A stretch of DNA of 64,000 nucleotides from Pseudomonadota bacterium. GTDB lineage: Bacteria > Myxococcota_A > Bradymonadia > Bradymonadales > GCA-2716585. A program made the position numbers and the translations under genes. Shown piece after piece: positions 24,765 through 36,700 of the stretch. Where the stretch lies: NCBI GenBank assembly GCA_005804885.1, contig SYOX01000212.1:1-64000 (forward strand), in the 5' to 3' direction. A model generated the notes under the pieces. It searched no databases, was not told the DNA's origin, and worked only from the letters and a program-made list of their open reading frames with translations. The stretch's first letter is position 1; each line of letters starts with the position of its first letter.

Positions 24765-26150
24765 TCAGGGATCCCCCTTGTCCTCGGCGTAGGCCTTGAT
24801 CTTGTAGCGGACCTTGCGCACGGAGATGTCCAGGATCTCGGCGGTCCGAGCCGTGCTGCCACCCACCGAGGCCAGCGTGCTCAAGATCGCGAAGCGCTCG
24901 ATGTCCGCCAGCGTCGCCCCCGGCACATGGATCTCCTCAGCGAGCCCCGCCCTGACGAGGCCGACCTCGCCCTCCTCCGACAGGTGCCGGGCCTCGATGG
25001 TGTCGCCCTCGGCCATGACGACGGCGCTCTCCATCGCGTTCTCCAGCTCCCGCACGTTGCCCGGCCACGGCCTTGCCTTGAGCGCCTGGAGCGCCTCGCC
25101 CGAGACCGTCAGAGCGCCACGGCCGTTCTCGACCGCGAAGCGCGCCACGAAGTGCCGCACCAGCAAGGGGATGTCCTCGCGCCGGCTGCTCAGCGGCGGC
25201 GTCTTGAGCTGCACGACGTTGAGGCGGTAGTAGAGATCCTCCCGAAAGCGACCCTCTCGGACCTCCTGGCGCAGATCGCGGTGCGTCGCCGCCACCACCC
25301 GGACGTCCACCTCGATCGTCTGGTTCCCGCCCACACGCTCAAACTGGCGCTGCTGCAGAAAGCGCAGCAGCTTGACCTGGATCGACAGCGGCACCTCCCC
25401 GATCTCATCGAGGAAGAGCGTGCCGCCGTGGGCCTCCTCGAAGCGCCCCGCGCGCCTCGACGTCGCCCCCGTAAAGGAACCACGCTCGTGCCCGAAGAGC
25501 TCGGACTCCAGCAGCGACTCGCTCAAGGCCGCGCAGTGCAGCCGCACGAAGGGCTTGTCCGAGCGGCTGCTCTGCGCGTGGATCATCTGCGCGACAAGCT
25601 CCTTGCCTGTCCCAGACTCCCCCTGGATCAGCACCGTCGCCCGGCTCGTGGCCACCTGCGAGATGCGCCGCTTGAGCTCCGCCATCGGGGCGCTCTTCCC
25701 CAGCATGCGCGCCCCGGCCGCGGGCGCCTTGAGGCGCTCTCTGAGCACCTCCACCTCCCGCCGCAGCGCCCGCCGCTCGATCACCCGCTCCAACACCAGC
25801 AGGACCGCCTCGATGTCCAGGGGCTTGAGCAGGTAATCCGCCGCCCCGGCCTTCATCGCCTCCACCGCGCTCTCGACCCCGCCGTGCGCCGTCATCAGGA
25901 CGCAGTCCTGATACGGCCTGTCGGCCACCACTCGCCTCAAGAGCGCCAGACCATCCATCAAGGGCATCGACAGATCCGTCAGGACCACGTCGCAAGACCA
26001 CGCGTCGAGCACCCCCAGCGCCTTGAAGCCGTCCGAAGCTGCGCGCACCTCGTAGCCCTCGTCCTCCAGCAGCGCGACGACGAGCCCACGGATGCCCTCG
26101 TCGTCGTCCACGACCAGCACCCGGCGCCTCCCCTCCCCTTCGGCCTCCAT
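24765..26150 (-). CDS. NtrC-family sigma54-dependent response regulator
   Basis: A 461-residue three-domain protein. Receiver: Asp15-17 acid pocket, phosphoacceptor Asp59 (VLTDLSMP), Lys in YLLKP. Central AAA+ domain: Walker A GESGTGKE, sigma54-contact loop GSFTGA (Ser where GAFTGA is usual), Walker B GGTLFLDEIGE, the following RLNVVQLKTPPL. C-terminal Fis-type helix-turn-helix with TARTAEILDISVRKVRYKIK. It would bind upstream enhancer sites and activate sigma54-RNA polymerase once phosphorylated. The ATG at 26150 is chosen for its GGAGG spacing over a GTG at 26162. It is convergent with the hybrid kinase gene and follows the oxidase/cytochrome genes by 28 bp on the same strand, so it may belong to that transcription unit. 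Confidence 0.94.
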   Translation of the reverse strand: MEAEGEGRRRVLVVDDDEGIRGLVVALLEDEGYEVRAASDGFKALGVLDAWSCDVVLTDLSMPLMDGLALLRRVVADRPYQDCVLMTAHGGVESAVEAMKAGAADYLLKPLDIEAVLLVLERVIERRALRREVEVLRERLKAPAAGARMLGKSAPMAELKRRISQVATSRATVLIQGESGTGKELVAQMIHAQSSRSDKPFVRLHCAALSESLLESELFGHERGSFTGATSRRAGRFEEAHGGTLFLDEIGEVPLSIQVKLLRFLQQRQFERVGGNQTIEVDVRVVAATHRDLRQEVREGRFREDLYYRLNVVQLKTPPLSSRREDIPLLVRHFVARFAVENGRGALTVSGEALQALKARPWPGNVRELENAMESAVVMAEGDTIEARHLSEEGEVGLVRAGLAEEIHVPGATLADIERFAILSTLASVGGSTARTAEILDISVRKVRYKIKAYAEDKGDP

Positions 26151-26178
26151 CGGCACCTCCACCCGACGCCCGCCGCGC

Positions 26179-27963
26179 TCAAGGCGCCAGGACGCGAAAC
26201 ACGGCCATCATCCCGTCCTCGGCGTGCGGCAGGATGTGACAATGCGCCATCCAGTCGCCCGCGTTGTCGGCCTCGATCCTCAGCCGGACCCGATCCCGTA
26301 TCCTCAGGTTGATCGTGTCCTCCATCGTCCGCCGCGCCACCCCGACCCCGTTGACCGACAAGACCTCGAAGGGCAGCCCGTGCAGGTGGAAGGGGTGCTC
26401 GGTCGGGGAGAGGTTCCTCACCTCCATGATCACCTCCGCCCCGAAGGGCACCGTCTCGATCGTACCCTCGTGGAAGTGCTGGCCGTTGATCCGCCACGTG
26501 TTGCTGCGATCCGAGCCGTTCAGCGCATAGAGCACGTCCAGCCGCCCTGAGTCGGCCGTCGGCGCCCTGCCCCCGAAGGGCCAGGCCAGCCCCGCCGGCG
26601 CCGGCCCGGGCGCCTCGACCGACACCCGCACCAGCGCCTCCGGCGCCCCGAGCGCCTCTCCGCCGTTGAGCGACCAGGGCCACGCCTCCACGTCAAAGCC
26701 CTCCGGCCCCAGCAGCCACTCCACGTCGGCGCGATCCCCAGGCCCGAGCACCAGCCGGTCTGGCGTCTCCAGGCCCTCCAGCAAGCCCTGATCACCGGCG
26801 ATGTGCCGGATCCCCGGCCACCTCAAGTCCAGGTAGCCCACATTGCTGGCGTTGATCAGCCGCGCGCGGACCACCTGACCGCCACGACCCTCGAAGACCA
26901 CCGGCGCCCGCTCCCCGTTGACTCGCCATGCCGACCTCAGCCGGCCGTGCCCGTGGGCGTGACCGGGTGGCCGCGACCGGCGCCCGGGGTCGTCCTCCTG
27001 CTCGACGTCGAAGACCAGCGCCACCTCCACGTCCGCCCTCGGCTCGGCAGGATCTTCAACAATGACAACACCATACAACCCGCCGTCCACCTGCCCCTCG
27101 GTGTCAAAGTGGGGGTGGTACCAATAGGTCCCGGCGTGCGTCAGCTCAAACTCGATCCGCGACGAGGCCATGGGCTGCACCGGCTCTCGCATCCACGGCA
27201 CCCCGTCCATCTCGTAGGGGACCTTGAGGCCGTGCCAGTGGATCGTCGTCCCCACCGAGAGCCGGTTCTCCAGGTCGATCACGAGGCGATCCCCCACACG
27301 ACCCCGGATCAGCGGCCCCGGGTTGAGCCCGTTGTACGCGTAGCGCCAGGGCGCCGCCCCCTCCCTGGCTTCGGCCACGAGCCGCCCATGGATCACGCCC
27401 TCGGCCGGGTCCAGATCCTCGATCTCCGCCAACCTCGACAGCGGCCTCGCTCGGCCCTCCGGGTCCTCGCCCGGCGCCTCGGCGGGGCGAGCCCCGCAGG
27501 CCGACAGCAGGCCCAGCAGGCCGATCAGGGACAGCAGGCGTGTGGAGCAGGCTCTGATCGTGCGGCCAGCGCACTGGGCCGCCCCAGGCTCGCGCCCGGG
27601 GCTACAGCGAAGGGACGCCTCTTCGAGGCTTCCGACAGGCTCTGGATGTGCCCGCAGCATCGTGTCGCTCGGCTCGATGGCCTCAACATCAAGGGCCGCT
27701 TGGCCTGGGTGACACCATCCCTGCAGGTTGACGCCTCGTCGAAAGCCTCGAAGAGGCGTGCCTTCGCTGTAGCCCCGGGCGCGAGCCTGGGGCGAGCGGG
27801 CTCTGCGTCCCTGGTCACAGCCTGCTCCACACCCGGACATCAGGCCGAGCGCCCAGGGCGCCGCTCGCCGCTTCGCGGCCGAACTCACCGCCGCGCGGCA
27901 AGCCGCCGCGCCGAAAGCCGCCGCGCCACAAGCCGCCGCGCCGCCCCCCCTCGCGCCGATCAT
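26179..27963 (-). CDS. multicopper oxidase, lipoprotein-like, with repeat inserted in 5' region
   Basis: A 594-residue ORF. All four copper motifs are present: HWHG (His242, His244), WYHPH (His283, His285), HPFHLHG (His523, His526, His528), and HCHILPHAEDGMM (Cys575, type-1 Met585). The body (about 155-594) is a complete three-domain laccase/CueO-like oxidase that would oxidise metals or phenols with O2. The start at 27963 overlaps the cytochrome stop by ATGA and has GGAGGTG upstream, so it is translationally coupled. Residues about 45-142 are encoded by type B repeat B1, yet the frame stays open. A lipoprotein-like signal (LLSLIGLLGLLSAC) comes after it, so export would depend on cleavage or on internal initiation. 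That is the odd feature here. Confidence 0.87.
   Translation of the reverse strand: MIGARGGGAAACGAAAFGAAACRAAVSSAAKRRAAPWALGLMSGCGAGCDQGRRARSPQARARGYSEGTPLRGFRRGVNLQGWCHPGQAALDVEAIEPSDTMLRAHPEPVGSLEEASLRCSPGREPGAAQCAGRTIRACSTRLLSLIGLLGLLSACGARPAEAPGEDPEGRARPLSRLAEIEDLDPAEGVIHGRLVAEAREGAAPWRYAYNGLNPGPLIRGRVGDRLVIDLENRLSVGTTIHWHGLKVPYEMDGVPWMREPVQPMASSRIEFELTHAGTYWYHPHFDTEGQVDGGLYGVVIVEDPAEPRADVEVALVFDVEQEDDPGRRSRPPGHAHGHGRLRSAWRVNGERAPVVFEGRGGQVVRARLINASNVGYLDLRWPGIRHIAGDQGLLEGLETPDRLVLGPGDRADVEWLLGPEGFDVEAWPWSLNGGEALGAPEALVRVSVEAPGPAPAGLAWPFGGRAPTADSGRLDVLYALNGSDRSNTWRINGQHFHEGTIETVPFGAEVIMEVRNLSPTEHPFHLHGLPFEVLSVNGVGVARRTMEDTINLRIRDRVRLRIEADNAGDWMAHCHILPHAEDGMMAVFRVLAP
27540..27832. repeat. 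type B palindromic repeat B1, inside the oxidase ORF
   Basis: A 293-bp element with perfect 14-bp terminal inverted repeats (GTGTGGAGCAGGCT and its complement at 27819-27832). Inside are two arms of about 55 bp that form CCCCAGGC-TCGC-GCCCGGGG and GCCTC-TTC-GAGGC hairpins. The CTACA and GACGCC words between hairpins are also found in the type A arms. A second type B copy is at 47088-47310, with different end sequences. Confidence 0.85.
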
Positions 27964-30116
27964 CGCCGCACCTCCGTCATGATCGCGTCCCGCATCGGCC
28001 AGTTGCGCTCCTGCGCCAGTTCAAGCGGCCAGGCCCGGTGGATGAGGCGGGCGCGGATCTCAGGGTTCGGGCACCGCGCGAAGCGGTGGCGGGAGGTCCA
28101 GGCGTCCTGCGGCATCAGGCGGTTGTCGCTGACGACGTCCACGGCGGCGAAGTGGGGGACCATGCGCTCGCCGCCCTGCCCCGCCATGACCTTGGCGAAG
28201 GCGAAGCCCGCGTGCCCCGCCCATGCGACCTCACCCTCTCCTGGCCGGGCGCGGTACGCCACCTCACCTTCAGGCAGCGGCCGGTCGAGGGTCACCCGGT
28301 CGCCCTCGACGGCCACGACCGTCGAGGCGCCCGCGACGTGCTCGACGGGCATGCCCTTCTCCTCGGGGCTGAAGCCGCCCCCCGGCCCGAAGGCCCCGAA
28401 GCCGACGTAATCGTAGAAGCCGCCCACGCGCCGGACGACCCGGATCACGTCGCCGACCCGCGCGCCCGGCCAGATCGCCCGATCCGAGTTCGGCCCCTGC
28501 CGATCGAGCGCCCCGCCGAAGTCGGGCACCGCGTCGCCGCCGATGGCCTCCAGGGGCTCGCCCGCGCAAGCCGCCTCGACGACGAGGATCACGGCGCGCA
28601 TGGGCTCGCCGGTGGGCAGCGCGTGGCCGCAGGCAACGTTCTTGACCGACACCTCGACCTCGACCCCCGACTCGTCGACGACGGGCGCCTTGATGAAGAT
28701 CGCAGCGGCCAGCTGCAGCATCTGGCTCTCGGGCTGGCGCGGCCCGACCCAGCTGTGGTGCCGCACCGCGCCGGGGGGCCTGTGCCAGCCGCCCTGGACG
28801 CCCACCTCGGCCAGATCGAACTTCTGGAGATCGGCGCCGTTGGCCACCTCCGCCGCAGGCGGCATGTGGCAGTCATTGCAGGTCGTCGTCCGGCCCAGCA
28901 CGCCCCTTCGCCACTCTTCGTAGGTCGTGTGGACGGGCAGGGCCCCGGTCGGCCAGCGCGCGGCGTCGAGCGGGACGCCGGGGACGAGGGAGGGCTGCTC
29001 CTGCTGGTGGCAGCCGGCGCAGATCTTCCCGTCCCGGAAGTGGTCGCGCTGGACGCTGCCCATGCGGGGGTTGGGCGAGTCGTGGGAGGGGCCGAAGGTC
29101 AAGGGCAGCAGCCCGTTGGCGCCAAGGGAGGGGGAGGCCGGCTCGCTCGGCCGATGGATGCGGAGGCGCCCGGCAACACCGGGAGGGGCCTCCAGATCCA
29201 CCGCCTCGATCTGGTGGCAGACATTGCAGGAGACGCCGTAATCATAAGCGATCCCGCGGGCTTCCATCAGGTCGCGGCCGCCGGTCGCGCCGTTGATCCC
29301 CGGGGCGTGGCAGTCGGCGCAGCCGCCGAAGGCGGTCGCCTGATCCTCGCAGGGCGGGCCCTCGCACTGCGGGTTGAGCAGCTCAAGGACGCCCTGGCCG
29401 ATGAAGCAGCGCATCGCGGGCTCGCCCGTCCCGGGGCTGGGGCCTTCGAGCCAGCGGCCGCCAGCCTCGGCGCAGTCCTCCTCGGTGCGGAAGATCCCGG
29501 TGCCCGAGTAGAGGTCCAGGACGGGGCGGTTGAAGGCCGAGGTCCGGTGGGGGGAGGCGAACCAGTCGTCGTTGAGGGTCAGGTGGCAATGGCCGCATTG
29601 CCCGGTGTTGTTGCGCCGCCGGGGCTCGCCGGGGTCCTGAAAGGCGTACTCGGGGTTGTCGCCCTCGAAGCGCGTCAGGTCGATGGTGACGGGCTCGGGG
29701 GCGCCGACGACGTCTGCCGCCTTGATCCGGGCCTCGGGGTGCGATCCGAGCACCAGGATCTCCCCCTCCACCTCCGCGTCGATCGCCACGACCACCTGGC
29801 CGTCGGCCCCGGTGAACCACTCCCGGCCCGTCGCGCCGCCCTGGACGACGCGGACGCCCTCGGTCGGCACCCCGTCGAGCCGCACGAGCACGCGGACCCG
29901 CTCGGGGACGGGCGGCGGCTCATCCTCCACGTCGCCTGGGACATCCGGCTCGCCTGGGGCGTCCTCGACGGCGTCGCCCCCTTCGACGTCCATCCCGGCG
30001 TCGGAGGCCGAGCCCGCGTCCGGTTCGACGGGCGGCGCGGAGGGCCGGGACGCCGGGCAGCCCATGAGGACCCCGATCGCCAAGATCCCAAGGGCGACCA
30101 TCGCCATTCGTCGCAC
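27960..30116 (-). CDS. pentaheme c-type cytochrome lipoprotein
   Basis: A 718-residue protein. The frame opens at 30185, but GTG at 30116 is preferred because AGGAGG is nine bases away and it gives MRRMAMVALGILAIGVLMGC, a lipoprotein signal with Cys20. An Asp/Glu/Pro linker follows to about residue 75. Five CxxCH heme sites are visible: CGHCH, CADCH, CNVCH, CAGCH and CNDCH; there is also a carbohydrate-recognition-like N-terminal beta domain. The rest is a multiheme cytochrome with a C-terminal beta-rich domain (RVGDVIRVVRRVGGFYDYVG). An envelope electron carrier, whose gene is coupled by ATGA overlap to the multicopper oxidase. Together they could pass electrons from an extracellular or periplasmic donor, possibly a metal ion. 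Confidence 0.9.
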   Translation of the reverse strand: MRRMAMVALGILAIGVLMGCPASRPSAPPVEPDAGSASDAGMDVEGGDAVEDAPGEPDVPGDVEDEPPPVPERVRVLVRLDGVPTEGVRVVQGGATGREWFTGADGQVVVAIDAEVEGEILVLGSHPEARIKAADVVGAPEPVTIDLTRFEGDNPEYAFQDPGEPRRRNNTGQCGHCHLTLNDDWFASPHRTSAFNRPVLDLYSGTGIFRTEEDCAEAGGRWLEGPSPGTGEPAMRCFIGQGVLELLNPQCEGPPCEDQATAFGGCADCHAPGINGATGGRDLMEARGIAYDYGVSCNVCHQIEAVDLEAPPGVAGRLRIHRPSEPASPSLGANGLLPLTFGPSHDSPNPRMGSVQRDHFRDGKICAGCHQQEQPSLVPGVPLDAARWPTGALPVHTTYEEWRRGVLGRTTTCNDCHMPPAAEVANGADLQKFDLAEVGVQGGWHRPPGAVRHHSWVGPRQPESQMLQLAAAIFIKAPVVDESGVEVEVSVKNVACGHALPTGEPMRAVILVVEAACAGEPLEAIGGDAVPDFGGALDRQGPNSDRAIWPGARVGDVIRVVRRVGGFYDYVGFGAFGPGGGFSPEEKGMPVEHVAGASTVVAVEGDRVTLDRPLPEGEVAYRARPGEGEVAWAGHAGFAFAKVMAGQGGERMVPHFAAVDVVSDNRLMPQDAWTSRHRFARCPNPEIRARLIHRAWPLELAQERNWPMRDAIMTEVRR

Positions 30117-30587
30117 GGCCTCGATCCTCCTGCTCCCAACGAGACGCCGCCTCGCGCGCCACACCGAGGCCGGCCCGCGCGCCACATCTCACCCCGACGA
30201 AGTGTCGCACGGTCCAGGCAAGAAGTCCCGCGCAGGCATCTGGGACGACTCGCGCTCAGCGCGCAAGCGCCGCTCAACCGAAGGGCCGGAGCGTGAAGAC
30301 GGCTTCATACCCGATCACAGACGAAGGGCTTGCTTTGTGGGCGAGGACAGGGGGATGGCCTGGGCCTGGGCCTGAGCGAGGCTGGTGCACCGCACAGTGA
30401 TGGCCCTGGCCCAGGGCGCCGCCTGGACCGGCCACAAAGTGAGTCTCTCGGCTGTGGTCTTGTATCAGGTGGTCATGGTCGTGGATCTCGACACCCTGCA
30501 GATCCTCGGCGCAGAGCCTGGCCGGCAGCCCGACGTCATCGAGCGCTTGATCCAGCGCAAGCTCTGAGCATCAGGGGCCGCGACCCC
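30117..30587. other. intergenic region, little visible content
   Basis: About 470 bp between the cytochrome and kinase genes. It holds one 60-codon plus-strand frame (30385-30567, listed separately). I see no tRNA, type A-C repeat or convincing terminator. The cytochrome promoter should lie in the 30120-30300 part. Confidence 0.4.
30385..30567 (+). CDS. possible small protein, doubtful
   Basis: A 60-residue frame from GTG: MHRTVMALAQGAAWTGHKVS, LSAVVLYQVVMVVDLDTLQI, and a basic end, RLIQRKL. It has a plausible hydrophobic stretch, and the codon usage resembles its neighbours. It has no clear ribosome site and no recognised family. It could instead be a broken gene 3' end, and it is convergent with the kinase-FGE gene, which ends at 30588. 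Confidence 0.3.
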   Translation: MHRTVMALAQGAAWTGHKVSLSAVVLYQVVMVVDLDTLQILGAEPGRQPDVIERLIQRKL

Positions 30588-33548
<2,961 letters not shown>

Positions 33549-33761
33549 GGGTGGCAGTTGCGCAAAAGATGGGGTGAAAGAGCCGTCGACGCCGGCTCCA
33601 ATGTGGCCTGACCTCCCCGCTATTGCAACGGCGGCGCTTCACTTCGCCCCGTTGAGGCTCATCGGGGTGGCGCAGACGGTGAGGCGTGCCCAATGTTGTC
33701 CCCATCGGTCTGTCCCGGTCCAGTTCAGGCCTCAACTCCTTGCCCGCGAGACCCACGCTTG

Positions 33762-36700
33762 ATGATCTCCAAGATCCGCCTGGTGCACGCCCTGGCGGCC
33801 TCGATCGCGCTCGCCGTGATCGCAGCGCCCCGCTCTGCCCCCCACGCCCAGACCGGCGTCTCCTCGGATCGCGTCAGCCTGCCCGAGGGCCCCGGCAGCC
33901 TCGAAGGCGTCGGCGAGAACGTCGACATCGACCCCAACATGGGCCTGATGTCCTACCACATCCCCATCGAGGTCCCCGAGGGCTTCCCGGGCCTGACCCC
34001 CGCGCTCTCCTTGACCTACAGCTCGGCCGGCGGCAACTCCGTCGTCGGCGTCGGCTGGGAGCTTCACGCGCCCTTCATCGAACGCACCAGCAACCGCGGC
34101 CTGCCCCGATACACCGACGCGGATCGCTTCGCCGCCGACGGCAGCGCCCAGCTCGTCCGCCTTCCCGGCACCAACCCGCCCACCTTCCGAGCCCGCCACG
34201 AAGGCGGCTTCGTCCGCTACACCTGGCTGGACAGAGGCGCCGGCGACGAGGGCTTCTGGAAGGCCGAGTGGCCCGACGGCCGCGTCGGCACCTTCGGCGC
34301 GGACTCCAACGGCGCTGCTGTCCCCGAGGCCCGCGTCAGCGGCCCGCGGGGCACCTTCCGCTATCACCTCGTCGAGATCGTCGACGTCTGGGGACACCGC
34401 CTGCGCTACGACCACCGCAAGTCTGGCAACGTCGCCCTGCTCAGCCGCGTCGAGTGGGCCCACGACGACGCCCAGCGCGCTCGCTTCGCCGTCGAGCTCG
34501 ACTACGAGGGGCGCAGCGACGTCGCCAGCGACGCCAGAGCGGGCTTCGAAGAGCGCCTGAGCGAGCGCCTGAGCGGGATCAGGGTCTTCAACAACACAGA
34601 GGGCCGCACCCTCATTCAAAGATACGCCTTGAATTACGAGGACTTCGCCACCTCGAACGGGGTCAGCCGCCTCGCGCGCTTCGAGCGCTTCGGCGCCAAC
34701 GGCGGCCTTCACCCCGCCGCGCTGGACTTCACCTACTCCCGCGCGCTGGGCGGCGTCTGCCAGGAGGAGGGCTGCGAGCGGCCCTACCTCGTCGACATGG
34801 GGCGGCTGGGGGTCAACCTCCTCGGCGGCGCCGTCACGCTCGTCGACATCAACGGCGACGCCCTCCCGGACGTGATCGACACCACCGGCATCGGGCCTCA
34901 TCGCCTCTTCATCAACATCTTCCGCGGGCCCCGCGATCAGAGCTTCGCCCCGGGCGTCTTCTCGGCCGTCGGCCGGGGCAACAACCACCCGCTGCGCGCC
35001 GGCAATGTCCAGCTCCTGGACGTCAACGGCGACGGCTTCACCGACATGCTCAACACGCTCACGGGCCAGGTGCTGGCCAACCGGGGCACCGGCGACTGGA
35101 TCGTCGGCGACGATGAGGAGGTCGGGGCGCTGCCCGACCTCGCCGGAGACTTCGACCCCGCCGACGGCGATCTTCGCACCATCCGCTTCCTGGACTACGA
35201 CAACGACAAGCGCATCGACATCATCAAGAGCATCGGCGCGGGCCTGGGCAACGTCACGACCGTCTTTCGCAACACGCCCGACGGCTTCGTCATCGATCCC
35301 GACACCGAGAACATCGGCCTCGGCTTTGACAGCGACCGCCTGGATCTGGCCGACGTCAACGGCGACGGCCTCCTGGACCCCTGCCGCCTTGGCCTCGGAG
35401 AGCTGACCTACCAGCTCAACCTCGGCCTCGGGCGCTGGGGCGAGCTGGTCACCATCGAGGGCCTGCCCTTTGACGAGGACACGCTGCGCTTCGTCGAGAT
35501 CGAGGATCTGAACAACGACGGCCGCGCGGACCTCGTCGTCGTCCTGGGCGGCGAGGTCCGCTACGCGATGGGGCGCGACGCGAGCACCTTCGACGCGCCC
35601 GTCGTCCTCAACGGCCAGACCCTCGGCTTCTCCATCCCCGAGCGCGACGACACCACGTCGGTCCTCTTCGCCGACATGAACGGCTCGGGCTCGACCGACA
35701 TCGTCTGGGTCGATCTGGCAGGCGACGTCTCCTACCTGGAGCTCTTCCCCGTCCAGCCCCACCTGCTGGCGAAGATCCAGAACAACCTCGGCATGATCCA
35801 GGAGATCGCCTACGGCACCAGCGTCGAGCAGGCCGCCCGAGACGCCAACGAGGGTCGACCCTGGATCCACGAGCTGCCGCACGCCATGCGCCTCGTCACG
35901 CGCGTCGACGTCTACGACACCCTCAACGACCTGCACGAGATCACCGAGCTGCGCTACCGCGACGGCTTCTACGACGGCCTGGAGAAGAGCTTCCGAGGCT
36001 ACCAGCGGGTCGAGACGACCTCCCCCGGCGACGCCTCCATCGAGGCCGGGCGGACGCGGCTGGAGTTCGACGTCGGCGACCAGGACGCCTACCGCGCCGG
36101 CCTGCGGCTCTCCCAGGAGGTCTTCAGCAACGATCGGCTGCTTCAGCAGACCAGCGCCGAGTTTGCGGACTGCCCCGTCGACGAGGTGCCCGACGAGGGC
36201 CTCGACTTCCCCGTGCGCTTCATCTGCCAGCGGTCCCTCCAGAACGTGGTGCTCGAAGGCGGCGGCCCCGATCAACAGGCGACCTCCCGTCAGGACTTCG
36301 ACTACGACGGCTTTGGCAACCTCACCCGGATCGCGCAGCGCGGCGTCGTCTCCGTGGGCCAGGGCCAGGGCTGCGCGCCCTGCCAGCGCGCTCCGGACGT
36401 CTTCGGCGCCCCCTGCGGCCCCCAATGCCTCGGCGACGAGCTCTTCACCGAGATCGAGCGCGTCTCCCCGGCCAACACCGGCGGCCGATGGATCCTCAAC
36501 CGCCCCTCCCGCGTGCGCCAGTACGGCCAGGAGGGCGGCGACGCGCACGAGAAGATCATCCGCTACGACGGCGCGCCCTTCGTCGGGCTGCCCGAGGGCC
36601 AGCTGACCCGCGGCGCGCCCACCCGCGTCCAGGTCAAGCGCGACGAGGGCGGCGACCTCATCGACGAGCTCCGCCACGCCATCGACGACCACGGCCGGGT

